This document shows positions 40,641 to 52,009 of a stretch of 64,000 nucleotides of DNA, one piece after another. Within the stretch, counting starts at the first letter, position 1. Every line of letters begins with the position of its first letter. The notes beneath the pieces are model-generated. The model saw only the letters and a list, made by a program, of their open reading frames with translations, was not told where the DNA came from and ran no database searches. The position numbers were made by a program, and so were the translations under genes. This stretch comes from Lepidostoma basale. Lineage: Eukaryota; Arthropoda; Insecta; Trichoptera; Lepidostomatidae. The DNA is taken from assembly GCA_022606425.2 (NCBI GenBank), contig JAHDVF020000418.1, positions 682,001-746,000 of the forward strand, in the 5' to 3' direction.

Positions 40641-43600
40641 TTAGAACTCGCTCCTATTGGTCATCTCAAACTGTATGAAGAACACAAGGTATGTCGACAC
40701 AGCTGCGATGATTGCTGACAGACTGGAATAATCCATCGGGAAGAACCCACCTCCGGTAAATTCTATTTTCTGGTGAAACATTTGTAAAGAAAACATCTCC
40801 ACCTGAAAACAAACAAATTCATTTATGATGTAGGTGCCAAAATAGGCGGAGTGGCAATAAGCTGTCTCTTGTTTGCGGATGACTCTATCCTACTTGCAGA
40901 CAACGAGCATGAACTATAAGTCCTTGTTAATAGTATGTATGAGGTACCCATGCGTAATGATCTGATGATGAAGAAGAAATCATGACATTAGTGTGAATGG
41001 TAAAAATTTGGAGCAAGTGGATGAGTTTGTGTATTTGGGTAGTATGTTTACAAAAGATCGTGGAGAAGGGTTGGGGCAGGCAACAAAGTGAATGGTGCAC
41101 TTAATTTGCAAACAAAAACCTATCCAAAAAACCTAAAATGTCAGTGCACAATGATGTTCTTGTACCTACCCTTGTACCGACCCTTATGTATGGAAGCGAA
41201 GCATGGAACTGGCAAAATAAGGATGAAAGTAGAATAAATGCAGTAGAAATGAGATCTCTTAGACGGATGTGTGGATACTCTGTGTATGATAGAGTGTCGA
41301 ATGAAAATATAAGAAGTGAATGCAGTGCGATTGATGGTGTTATGAACAAAATAATAAAAGGATCATTAAGATGGTTTGGACACATGGAAAGAATGAATGA
41401 AGAATGGTAAAAAATTATATGTTAAAGATGTAAATGGAACTAGAAATAAAGGAAGACCGAGGAAGGAAAACGTGGCACGATCAAATAAATCAAATATTAA
41501 ATGTCGGCCACGTGAGGAGTCAGAGACATCGACGCGCGTGCATGACACGATGTATGAATGTTGAGGAAGCGATAGAAATATATCAGGAAAGAAAAGTGTG
41601 GCTTGATGGTTAGTTAGTTAGTTAGTTAGTTAGTTTACAAATAAACAAAACCATCACGCCGTCTTTCCGTAAGGGTAGGCAGAGAGAATGGACTGCCACA
41701 CTAATCTATTCTGATATACCTCTGTAGATTCCTTCACATTCATAAAGCGAATCATACACGCACATCGATTCTTCCGACTTCTAACATGACCAAACTTTAA
41801 AATTTGATTAATTTTGTCATGGCATGTTTTCCTTGGCTTGCCTCGACTCTGTACTCCATTTACATCATTAATGTATGCTTTCTTAACCCTTCTTTCTCCA
41901 TCCATGCGTTCCATATGTCCGAACCAACGCAGCGATCCTTTCATAATTTTGTTCATAATACCTTCTTCCGCTCTACATTCCTTTCTTATATCAGCATTTG
42001 AGATTCTGTCGTAAATTGTTGTACCACACATGGGTCACACTGTTTTATTTCGTCTGACACTGTGTTAAAACCGTTCGCGAAACAATAGTTGCGATTTACC
42101 GCCAATCGATCTGTGACGTCACGGAATATTTGACCAGGTCATAACTCCGTCGGTATCATAGATAGATCGCTAAAATCTTCGATAAGTTGTGTTAAACTGT
42201 CCATAGATGTCAATGACCTTCAGTTTTGAGAAATAAATTTAACAATATTTAATTTGTAGGCGCAACCGTACAGGTACGGCCATACTCCTTCTGGGGAAAA
42301 ATTCTTGCCGTACAGGTACGGCCATACCACCGGACAGGTTAAGGACCTCATCTCTACCGCATTTATTCTGCTCTCATACTCCTTCTGCCAGTTCCACGCT
42401 TCGCTTCCATACATTAGGGTTGGGACCAAAATTCCATTGTGATCGGCCGTTTTCGCTTTCATTGATGAATTCTTGTTTGCTTATCTTAATTATTGTTGAT
42501 AATTAAGATGTTCAACTTCCTCCTCTCCATTGCCCAAGAGTTAAGCATAAAAAAAGTTAGATAAACTGTTATTTTTTAAATTACTTACTGCAATTTTAGC
42601 TTCTTCATCCTTTTCTTCTATTATCACTTGGTGTAACAATGTACTACACTTCTTTGCCTGAAATTATTGTACATAGGTTAGACACTCAATGAACAGTCAA
42701 CAATGAATCAACTCAACGAACAGACTGGAAGCATTTGAAATGTGGCTCCATCGCCGAATGCTCAGAATTCCCTGGACAGACATGGTTACCAATACCGAAT
42801 ATTTCATATTTAATCCCAATGTATTATGATAATAGACCAGTTCTAACAAGTTTGGTGAGTGTCCAAGTCTCCGAGACTTGGACACTCACTAAACGTGATG
42901 AAGTAAAGATGGATTGCTTCGAAAGTAAAATCCTCCACAGAATCCTCGGACCCATTCAGGATGGTCAGACGTGGAGACATTCTAATGGCTTGACAACAGT
43001 GGGTCAGTATTGCATTTGAACGGCCGTAAAAGGCGGGCCACACTGTGATAAACAAGCTGGTTTGAAACCAAAATTTGTACACTGACAAACACGCAAATCA
43101 CAGTTTACAAACACGACAAACACGCATTCAACAGATGTAAAAACGCATTCCACAGATGTAAACATGCATTAAACATGCATTCCACAGTTTTCGTTTGCAC
43201 GATGCACGGTGTTTCAGGGTGCGATATTACGAGCTACTTTTGGTAAAAACCCAATGACATGGAAATGGCTAATTATAAGTGTTTAGGGAAGAGTATTAGT
43301 CATCCAGTTCACACAATAAATTTGAGGCTGATTTGTTGAAATTTCAACCCCTAAATTACCTACCTAATTGCATGCAACAAAAAAAGGTTCAGTCGTATTG
43401 TTTCGCCGCTAACCGATTGATATATACCTATGAATTTAATATTTAAAATTAAAAAAATACTTCTATTTCTATCTTTATAATCAAGGTCGAGCTGCAAAGG
43501 GCCTTTTACGGTCTCATATTAAAAAAAATATCTTACGAAATACGCTATTCAAATACCTACTTTATGTAAAGACAGAGAGATAGACACATATATGTGTTTC

Positions 43601-46600
43601 TATCGTAGAAGTCAACAGACATATACATTTAATAATAATAAAATTTTCAAAATAATAATTTTACAGAATAATGAAAAGTAGCTCGTAAGATTTTAAACAC
43701 CGTGCGACGCCGCCACGCAACTGACCTTGACTGGTTTATAAACTTTTTTAAACTGTTTTAATAAACACGAATCCACAGCCGCGCGTGTTTATCCACAAGC
43801 TACGTCAAACGAATTTTGGTTTACAACTGTTTTCAACTGTTTTAAAACATGTTTATCACAGTGTGGCCCGCCTTTAACGTTGAAAGGGTTGAAAAAATTA
43901 AATACCTCGGCAGCATACTAACACAATCTCTTGACCCAGATGTAGAGACAAAATGCAGAATCGAGGCAGCAAGAGCTACGTTTAATAACATGAAATCACT
44001 CTTCTGCAATGATGACATAAACTTCGCCAGAGAATGATCAAATGTTGATGTGAAACGTGGACCTTGAAAGTTAACTCAATGAACAGACTGGGAGCATTTG
44101 AAATGTGGCTCCATCGCCGAATGCTCAGAATTACCTGGACATACATGGTTACCAATACCGAAGTCCTGAGGCGAGCTAGAGTTGACAGGGAACTGTAATC
44201 AACTATCAAGGTTCGGAAGATTTCACATCTGGGTCATATACCGCTTGGGGAAAAGTACCACCTTCTCCAACTGATATTGGAAGGAAAAATTGAGGGACGC
44301 CGAGGGCCCAGTAGGAGACAAATGTCCTGGCTGCGAAACGTGAAGGAGTGGACCGACATCCGAAGTGTGGAGGAGCTGTTCCGAGCGGCGCAGGACAGGG
44401 ACAGGACAGGACACGAGGGACAGCTGATGATGATGATTTAACCTTTATTTTACGCTGCTAAAATAAAAACGTGCGTTCCGGTGTAGGGTACGGTACAGTA
44501 CGCGTTAAAAAATTAGTGATTTTAAATCGGAAAAATAGGAACATTCATAGCTAATCCCCTTATATAATTATAATTGAAGTCAAAAATTATAGTAATTGAG
44601 ATTTGATTGCTAAAAACATTAAAAAAACATCTGGCAACGCTCACGGAACGGGCATAGACCCGCTCTGGTTGCAAGCCCGAAAGCGACTGCCGCCGGCGCT
44701 GCGGTACGGCGAGGGTGAGAACATTGAGCTAGAACATATGCGAGAGTGAGATGCGAATATAGTGTCGCGTACTCAGCGCAACGAATTTTGTTTCCGATGT
44801 TCACAAAATACCTCCGATGTACCCGATGAATTCTGATTATTATTAATATTATTTTTTTAATCATTGCGTAAATATATTATGGAGGAATACGTAAAATCTT
44901 AACCTTGTATTTATTAAATGTATAGAATTATTGATGGTTATTAGAAGCAACGTGAAGAAGATGCCCATCACAGGGAAGGGAGGGTTAATAAAACTTGTAT
45001 AAAACAGATGTTTTCATTCGTATTAATTATTTAATACGGAGTTTTACACCATTGTTCAAGAAACAATTGATACCTACCTCTTCAATCGTCCTACAACTTG
45101 GATATATGGCCAGGTAAAACAAGGAAGAACACCAAACCCCCCAGACGATTGGATTCCAGATGTTTCGAATGTTGGCTTCGTAATTCTCATCTCTTTTCAA
45201 GATTAGGTAATATATGTACAGTTCGATCACCAGCACGATCGACGACTTAGCAGTTGATAGGAACATCTGCTTCGTATACATACAATTCAAGACCTTAGCC
45301 CACTGGCACAAACGATCATGCATACAGCATATGGTCTGTATCTTGTATGCTGTGCTGGTTCTCTTGACAACCGTCAGCTTCATCTGTTTGTTGGATACAA
45401 TTCTTTTGTTATACACTGGGTTAGGTCCGATTATCGATAAGATTTCCATTTTCGAAGCTTTTCCCGCGCTTTGTAAGTTGGCTAGTCTCTTGATATAATC
45501 ATTCAGGAACTCGAACCTGAAAATGTTTGGTATTTAAAATTTATTTGCGGATTGCCTGATGCATGGATAACTAAATGGATAGATGACAATAAATTAATGC
45601 CGATATTTATAAGCGAATAAAAGGATAGATGAGGAAATGGATAGATAATGCCTAAATGGATAAGTATTATAACCAAATAACCAAATATGAGACCTTGAAA
45701 ATTGTACACAGAGTGACCATGGTAAAGACAACAGACAGCACCTACAAATTAACTAAAAATTCAGTCATACACAGACACTGGACCAGGAACTGTGACAGAT
45801 ATCACTTACCGAATGCACGAACTAAGACAGGACAATCAAGGATATTGATCAATGGACTGAAACTTTGCAATGAACTACCAAAAGACACAAGGAGTCTCAC
45901 TACAACTCAATATAAAAAATATCTGAAACAATACATAATTAATAGTAAGATCTAAAAATGTAACCATATAACCCAATTGGGTTTTTAAAAAAACAAATTT
46001 AATGAAAAAAAAAAAAAAATTAATATATACTATTTCCTGATGAATAGATAGTTAAATAATTTAATAAATAATGAAATAGATAAGTGATGAAGTGAAGATG
46101 GATTGCTTCGAAAGGAAAATCATCCACAGAATCCTCGGACCCATTCAGGATGGTCAGACGTGGATATATATAATGGATATATGACAAAATGGATAGATGC
46201 CTAAATGGATAAGTATTATAACTAAATATTTGCTATTGCCTGGTGAATTGATAGTTAAATAAATTAATAAATAAAGAAATAGACAAGTGAATCAATGGAT
46301 ACATGACGAAATGGATAGATGCCTAATGGATAAGGGATTAAATAGATGTTGAAAACGATGTAGAGTATAAATGGGTAGTCATAGAAATGGATAGATTATG
46401 AAATGAATAGATGCCTAATCGATAGATAACGAAATTGAGAAGCGACTAAACGGATAGATAACTGTATATCATAGATACACAATGAACAACCAGCAACTAG
46501 CACATGTATCTACGATGAGAGATCTCGGGATCATCTATGAGAGTAGGCTGACTTTTCGTGCACATATCGAGAGAATTTGTGACATTGCACTGAGGATGTA

Positions 46601-47405
46601 GGGGTTCATCGTCCGGACCGGAAGAGTTTTCTGAGATCCCAATGTGCTCAGAGTCCTATACAACGCGTTGGCTCGGAGCAGTCTCGAAAGTGGTTCTGTG
46701 ATATGGAGTCCTCACGAGGCGATATATTATACTTTTTTTTAGCTCTTTCTGAGCTAAAAAGAAGGGAAAAAACAGATGACCATGGTACGCATATTCAGGG
46801 ATAGATTACGAAATCAATAGATAAATTAGAAACTCTGACCTTGCGCACAGCGTCATAACGAAGCCGGCAAACTGCAGCATCGCCGAGTAGCACACGTAGA
46901 ACTGCCAAATGCAGGCAAACCAATAAGCGTTTCCGAGTGAATCGTCCAACATGATGAACAGCACATAGTCCACGCTGCACGTAATGGTGAGAGAGGTATA
47001 CACGATTCCCATTAACCAAGCGTTTTGTCTTCTGGCCGTAGCGTAGTCAATACTGATCCCCAAGCTTCCAAGCTCTTTATCAAACTCGCACAATTCCTCC
47101 ATCAGCGCACAGGTCCTGTGCCTGTTTTTGAGCGAAAGCGAAACACACAGAAACGCCAGCACAGCTCCACTTGTTCGTTGAAAGAGGTCTGAATACATTG
47201 CTATCTTATTTTCCTTGCGTGTTCCGCTGGTTTTTATACGATCCACAAGCGGTATCAACGATACGCTTAGTATCAATATTATAACAATATACGCAATATA
47301 CGCAACGCCATATTTCGTTGGCTTCCACTTGGAATCGGATGGAGCCAGGCCAAAATGCCTTACACAAAAATATATTGGATTCAAAGACTTGTAAAATAAC
47401 GTCAT
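40641..47405 (-). CDS. gustatory receptor (Gr1), four exons, complete
   Basis: Exons on the - strand: 47405-46840, 45516-45078, 42657-42589, 40802-40641. Every intron is GT-AG and all joins keep the frame, giving 411 residues. Insect gustatory receptors are seven-helix ligand-gated channels in the plasma membrane of taste neurons. Hydrophobic segments are at about residues 33-54, 76-92, 130-152 and 160-185 (exon 1), two in exon 2 (IVLVIELYIYYLIL; WGVWCSSLFYLAIYP), and one in exon 4. The last exon has the family C-terminal signature TY-hydrophobic-QF as TYLVFFIQF. The last-exon phase-0 joins and short exons fit the family. No stop or frameshift was found despite introns of 1.3, 2.4 and 1.8 kb full of transposons. 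The ligand cannot be inferred. Gr2 lies head to head upstream. Confidence 0.88.
40830..41625 (+). mobile_element. LINE-A copy in Gr1 intron 3
   Basis: Runs from VGAKIGGVAISCLLFADDSI (motif C as FADD) through a deleted thumb to VPTLVPTLMYGSEAWNW, INAVEMRSLRRMCGYSVYDR, GSLRWFGHMERMNE and a (GTTA)n tail. A 12-bp duplication gives VPTLVPTL. Frameshifts near 40920 and 41410. It starts 27 bp upstream of the exon 4 acceptor in + coordinates. Confidence 0.7.
41640..42460 (-). mobile_element. LINE-A copy in Gr1 intron 3 with foreign insert
   Basis: 41645-42033 reads CGTTIYDRISNADIRKECRA, GSLRWFGHMERMDGERRVKK and ILKFGHVRSRKNRCACMIR with a (GTTT)-like tail. The upstream continuation (RINAVEMRSL, LVPTLMYGSEAWNWQKE) resumes at 42344. 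About 310 bp between them are not LINE. Confidence 0.7.
42034..42343. other. unknown insert within LINE-A
   Basis: Starts GGGTCACACTGTTTTATTTC and ends CATACCACCGGACAGGTTAA. It contains a direct repeat CCGTACAGGTACGGCCATAC (42267 and 42309 regions), itself partly palindromic (GTACAGGTAC). No clear inverted ends or target duplication, and it is unlike other repeats in the window. Confidence 0.4.
42720..43026 (+). mobile_element. LINE C-terminal fragments in Gr1 intron 2 (left of the MITE)
   Basis: 42720-42800 repeats the text of 44085-44165 (GGAAGCATTTGAAATGTGGC...). 42870-43010 reads ETWTLTKRDEVKMDCFESKI, LHRILGPIQDGQTW. Both are non-LTR pol C-terminal pieces of different families. Confidence 0.55.
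43030..43874. mobile_element. PIF/Harbinger-like MITE with nested inverted-repeat element
   Basis: Ends AAGGCGGGCCACACTGTGAT and, inverted, the same through AAACA (25 bp perfect), each flanked by TAA (43027-43029, 43875-43877), the Harbinger target. Subterminal CAAACACG / CGCGTGTTT motifs are repeated. Inside, about 43202-43706 has its own inverted ends (GCACGGTGTTT ... ACGAGCTACTTTT). No transposase was found. Confidence 0.75.
43878..44455 (+). mobile_element. LINE C-terminal fragment in Gr1 intron 2
   Basis: Broken + frames read VERVEKIKYLGSILTQSLDP, CRIEAARATFNNMKSLFC, HLKCGSIAECSELPG (a shifted form of AFEMWLHRRMLRI), WLRNVKEWTDI-like text, ELFRAAQDRDRTGHEGQ and a (ATG)n tail. Confidence 0.6.
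44985..45070. repeat. MITE E end next to Gr1 exon 2 donor
   Basis: AATAAAACTTGTATAAAACA, GATGTTTTCATTCGTATTAA, TAATACGGAGTTTTACACC and TTGTTCAAGAAACAATTGA match 28092-28160. It ends within about 8 bp of the exon 2 splice donor at 45077. Confidence 0.55.
45540..46480. repeat. degenerate GATA-type minisatellite in Gr1 intron 1
   Basis: Repeated ATGGATAGATG-CC-TAAATGGATAAGTATTA-like units, 45540-45670 and 46020-46480, with a LINE end inserted between. A scrap of another LINE (46085-46165, KMDCFERKIIHRILGPIQDG) is included. Confidence 0.6.
45690..46018 (+). mobile_element. LINE C-terminal fragment in Gr1 intron 1
   Basis: The + frame to 45955 reads HRVTMVKTTDSTYKLTKNSV, YHLPNARTKTGQSRILINGL, KLCNELPKDTRSLTTTQYKK and YLKQYIINSKI then stop, followed by a poly-A run at about 46002-46018. 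The 'R-GQ-S-NG-LWN-LP' pattern is a CR1/L2-like C-terminus. It inserted into the minisatellite. Confidence 0.6.
46490..46735 (+). mobile_element. jockey-type LINE fragment in Gr1 intron 1
   Basis: The + frame reads LGIIYESRLTFRAHIERICD, IALRM (stop) GFIVRTGR and VLRVLYNALARSSLESGSVI, matching 16416-16700 reversed. It ends about 110 bp from the exon 1 donor. Confidence 0.6.
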
Positions 47406-47999
47406 TTTTAGCTATTTTTAAATGATTCCACTACGACATTTATATATCTGAAGCTCTCATGTACAACTTTTGATTATATTTTTGATCTAATTTAAAAAAA
47501 TTATTAAAAGTGTTTTGTACAGATGAAAAATGTGTAAGTTTCTCATAGGCCCTTCCGTGACACAAATATAAACATCAAAACATTAGATTTTACGCGTTAC
47601 TAATAATAAAAAAAATATTTAAATTCATTAAAATGATTCAAATTAATGTTTAAATACTATTTCTAGACACGAATTTCTTGTATTTGTTTGTTTATTCTCT
47701 TGTTACTAAGCATAAGCGTGTATCCAAGATGGCCGCTATAAGAGGCCTGCAATTCTGATATCAAAATGGTGACGTGTCACTAATTCGCGGTTCTTTTAGT
47801 ATGTACAAATGAAAATATAATATTTCGTTGTACTTAAACAATATCATTAGTTTAAAATATCAAGTTTAAAATAATATTTTTATTTTATTAAATTGTTATA
47901 AATATCACAGGGTGTGTGGTTCCTTGTTTCAATTAATTAATATTAATAAAATCGTCTGTTTTCTAGAGGCTTTATTATATTTTAACTAACTAACCATCA

Positions 48000-48470
48000 T
48001 GCCGGAATCCGTGTTGATGGAAAATATTTAAACCATCTACGTTTTGCCGACGATAACGTACTCGTGAGCAATACTCCGGAAGAACTAGCTGAAATACTGA
48101 AAGAACTGAACGATGTATCCAAATCTGTAGGTTTGAATATGAACCTGGCAAAGACCAAGGTGATGGGCACGGAAAGGCTTGAAAGCAACGTGGACGGCAA
48201 CAGATTTGAGAATGTCCAAGAATATACATACTTGGACACAATATTCCATTGGGCCGAGATAACCAAACCGCAGAGCTAAAAATAAGAATTGGACTAAAAA
48301 CCGGAATATACTGATCAACCTGAAACGAAAAGTCTACGAAGCCTGCGTTCTGCCAGTTGGTACTTATGGTCTTGAAGTGAGTGAGTTGAGTGACGTGGAA
48401 GCGAATGAAGGAGGCATTTGTCTAGAAGTGGACGGGAATAGGCGGAGGAAGAAGAAGCAGTAGCAAACAC
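48000..48470 (+). mobile_element. RTE-type LINE fragment with reverse transcriptase motif C
   Basis: The frame reads GIRVDGKYLNHLRFADDNVL, VSNTPEELAEILKELND, SVGLNMNLAKTKVM and NVQEYTYLDTIFHW, the RTE-clade region around motif C (FADD) and the thumb. The end (EANEGGICLEVDGNRRRKKK) is joined after a large internal deletion. It lies between the two receptor start codons. Confidence 0.7.
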
Positions 48471-48649
48471 GCTGTATTTTGTTAGCCATTATTGATTAAT
48501 TGTTCTCTTTATCCAGTAATTACTTAATAATCCACTTTACGAATAAAATGAATAACTTTCCTCATATGAAACACCTTTTAATCAAATTATACATTTTTAC
48601 GACAGCTTTTTTACTTGCTAATACAAAAAATAGCAAATCCACTCTACAC

Positions 48650-49285
48650 AATTGACCTTATTAATTCCTAACTAACTAATGGACTGCCATACTTTTCTTT
48701 CCTGACATATTTCTCTCGCTTTTTCAACATTCATACATCGTGTCATCCACGCGCGTCGATTTCTCCGACCCAAAGGGCTAGGCTAGAAACTTGTCTGTAA
48801 ACTTGTAAACCCAACCATGTAAGGTAGTTAATGTTGAATGCTAATTTTATTATTTTATTTTGTTGTCGTTGGCTTAGTTAAGTTATTTTAATGGTCTCAG
48901 TATGTGTGGTAGAACGATGTACGACAGAATCTCAAATGCTGATATTTGGAAGGAATGTAGAGCGAAAGAAGGTATTATGAACAAAATTATGAAAGGTTCG
49001 CTGCATTGGTTCGGACATATGGAGCGCATGGCTGAAGAAAGAATGGTTAAAAAAGTATACGTTAACGATGTAAATGGAGTAAGGAGTCGAGGTAGACCGA
49101 GGAAAACATGGCATGACCAAATTAATCAAATATTAAAGATTGGTCATGTTAGAAGCCGGAAGAATCGACGTGCGTGTATGACTCGATGAATGAATGTGGA
49201 GGAAGCTAGAGAGGTATGTCAGGATAGAGTAGTGTGACGGTCCATTCTCTCTGCCTACCCCTGCGTGATGGTTTGTTGTTGTTGT
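48650..49285. mobile_element. LINE-A 3' fragments between Gr1 and Gr2
   Basis: 48650-48790 is a - strand end. 48900-49285 is a + strand fragment open over 95 codons (MCGRTMYDRISNADIWKECR, GSLHWFGHMERMAEERMVKK, RPRKTWHDQINQILKIGHVR) with a (GTT)n tail, ending 195 bp before the Gr2 start. Confidence 0.7.
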
Positions 49286-49481
49286 TGTTGTGTCAATATT
49301 ATGATGTTAAATAATCGGGAAAGTATTTTAATTCAAAAAATAGAAACGATGTATTCCTTTCATTATACATACAGCAGATTAATTACAATCAATTAAATTA
49401 ATGTATTTATTAAATTGGGAGTTATGCTAAGAAATTCATTAGATTCTTTTGTTTTAAGTAGTCGAGAAACGCGTCAACAAA

Positions 49482-50065
49482 ATGGCTGCCGTGCATAGAT
49501 CGGTATCGCTCGTATACAACGTTTCTCGACTATTTGGTATCGCTCCTTACTCTACCGTTGTCGAAGATAATAAGACTCATTGGAAAGTTACCAAGATTTC
49601 TATACTATATGTTTTTTTCGTTATAATTCTTTTATTGATCGGTTTGTTTCCAATCTACCAGCATATTTCTGTATATGATCTTGAAGATGGCCATGAAAAC
49701 AACATTGCTTTACAATCAAACATGATAAGAAGAGCGAGTTCGGTTGTCACTACTTTCATTTGCATTTTCGTTTCGCTGAAGAATAGATATGTGACATGCA
49801 GCTTCATGAATGGTTTGCGCGATTTCGATGTGGAATTGATCAACAACGGAATGAATGTGGACCACGAAGGAGAGCGCAAAGTTATTCTGACCCGTTTCGC
49901 TTCTATCTATGTCCTGTTCACGATCACAATGGTCTTAGATTTTATTTTCTACGTCTTAATGCGATCGAAGAAGCTGCTGTTTTGGCTAGCCGTTGTCTTA
50001 GTCACTACCATTTTTTTTTTCACCATAATTCAGTTCTCCGCTTTTGTTGTGCTGTTGCTATCAAG
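49482..50065 (+). CDS. gustatory receptor (Gr2), exon 1 only seen
   Basis: Starts at Met 49482 (MAAVHRSVSLVYNVSRLFGI) and runs 194 codons plus 2 bases to a donor (CAAG|GTGAGT). The intron phase and the terminal (S/A)R junction are the same as in Gr1 exon 1. Four hydrophobic segments are present (about residues 40-60, 85-102, 138-160, 165-190), and VSLKNRYVTCSFMNGLRDFD matches the Gr1 block VSLSLKNRHRTC-LMEEL-EFD. The exon is clean of stops. No exon 2 homologous to Gr1 was found in the remaining 14 kb, so the gene either has a very long intron, continues outside the window, or is truncated. The paralogues are head to head, 2.1 kb apart. Confidence 0.78.
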
Positions 50066-50414
50066 GTGAGTCTTAACCTGTCTGGTAGTGTGCCAGTATT
50101 GTTGCGTTTACAAATAATGTGTCATTCAATATATTATCGAATACCAAACGATACTGACATCTGTGAACGTTTGTTAAAAGTTTTTAGCAATGTAACTATA
50201 ATACCGACGGAGTAAATCACTTTTAAAATATTACGTGACGTCAGCACTATCATGTTACTTGTCAACCTTTTAATGTCAGTCTACGATTTATACGTAACTA
50301 GTTTGAGTATAATCAAAATACAATTATACTCAAACATTAATATAAATTCAATTTCTTAAGTGAAATCATTATTATGAAATAATTTCATTTTGAAATTATT
50401 TAAATTATGAAATT

Positions 50415-51195
50415 ATTTCATGTTGGCCAGAGAAATCGACGCGCATGCATGACACGATGTATGAATGTTGAGGAAGCGAGTGAAATATGTCAGGAAAGAA
50501 AAGTGTGACAGTCCATTATTTCTACCTACTCCTTCGGGGAGACGGCGTGACGGTTAGTTAGTTTTTATTATTATTAACACTAATAAAAACTAATCATCAC
50601 ACCGTCTCCCCTGGAGAGGAGGCAGAAAGAATAGACCCCCATACTGTTCTATCCTGACATACTTCTATCGCTTCCTCTTCATTCATACATCGTGTCATGC
50701 ACGCACATCGATTTCTCCGACTTCTCACGTGACCGACATTTAATATTCACGTCGTTCACATATACCTTATTCACGATTCTATCTTCATTCATTCTTTCCA
50801 TGTGTAAACCATCTTAACGACCCTTTAATTTTTTTTTTCGCTTCACTTCCATACTATAAGTACTTGGTGCAAATAATGGTGTTATGAAAGGATCATTAAG
50901 ATGGTTTGGACACATGGAAATAGTGAATTAAGAAAGAATGGTCAAAAAAAGTATATGTTAACGATATAAATGGAACTAGAAATAGGGAAGACCGAGGAAA
51001 ATGTGGCACGATCAAATAAATGAAATATTAAATGTCGGCCATACGAGGAGTTAGATAAATCGACGCGGGTGCATGACACAATGTATGAATATGAGGGAAG
51101 CGAAAGAAAAATGTCAGGAAAGAAAAGTGTGGCAGTCCATCTTTTCTGCCTACTCGATCGGATAGACTGCGTGATGGTTAGTGAGTAAGAAGAAG
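50415..51195. mobile_element. three LINE-A 3' fragments
   Basis: 50415-50565 (+), 50585-50870 (-) and 50875-51195 (+) are LINE-A ends of the (GTTA)n subfamily, all with frame breaks (for example SLRWFGHMEIVN, RGRPRKMWHDQINEILNVGH). They occupy what would be Gr2 intron 1. Confidence 0.6.
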
Positions 51196-51499
51196 ATGTT
51201 ATCCTTGATGTTCTTCGACTTCAATGTTCCATTCATCTCTTCAGTTTTATATAACCACTAGCTGACCCGGCAACGCTTCGCTATTGCTAAATTCGAGTAC
51301 ATAAATAAACCCAATATATATTCAAAAAATACAATGAATTATAAACTTGAATACATATTACTAATGTAATTGAAAAACTATTTTTTGAATATTTTATATG
51401 AAATTTAATAATCAAATAAACAATATTATATCACATTTGCAGAAAACATTCATTGTATTAAAGAAACAAAACTCTTGATTTTGTTGTCCATGAAATTCA

Positions 51500-51840
51500 C
51501 ATCAGAGCCAATAAAGTAAGTTTCTACTGCGAGTCCGTTGGCGTGGAATAGTAATATAGATGATAATACTACAAAAGCCTCCCTTCCCGACTTCCACAAC
51601 TGTATCCCTCGCCGCTCTGCGCCATTGACCTCCTGCCACTCGTTTAATGTCATCAGACCATCTTGCTTGTGATCTGCCAGAATTTGTGTAGCTGTTTCTC
51701 TTTCGCCACTCCAGGCCAGAAGATCTTATCACCCGTTGTCCTTGCTTTATGACCGATCCCATTCCATTTAAACATTAGTTATTTTACACGCTGCATCGGC
51801 AACTTTGGTCCGATCTTTGATTCATCATTGAGCCCTGGAA
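51500..51840 (-). mobile_element. LINE scrap in Helitron 2
   Basis: The - strand reads MGSVIKQGQRVIRSSGLEWR, SGRSQARWSDDIKRVAGGQW and RRAARDT, an RTE-like pol end. A poly-A-like run lies at 51841-51856. Helitron-type flank text (GACAACAAAATCAAGAGTTT) adjoins at 51470. Confidence 0.5.
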
Positions 51841-52009
51841 TTAAAAAAAAAAAAAATTTGAATTGCCATAAGGCGGACACCGAAGAGGCAAAATTTAAAT
51901 TTCCATACAATGAATGAATTACAACTGTTTTTCACTTGTTTGCTGAAGATATTCTTCATATAAAAGGCAGTTCATGCTATATGCATAATAATAATTAGGC
52001 TAATTTGTC

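Noticed and set aside
44630..44800. GC-richer stretch as CpG-type promoter or ncRNA
   Set aside because: No supporting motif or exon; it lies in Gr1 intron 2 and could be part of a repeat not otherwise seen here.
45656..45955. Small intronic gene with 99 codons
   Set aside because: It reads as a CR1/L2-like pol end followed by poly-A; the start lies in the minisatellite.
49796..50215. 139-codon frame overlapping Gr2
   Set aside because: It is a shadow frame of the receptor exon; its Cys/His-rich text has no membrane pattern of the family.
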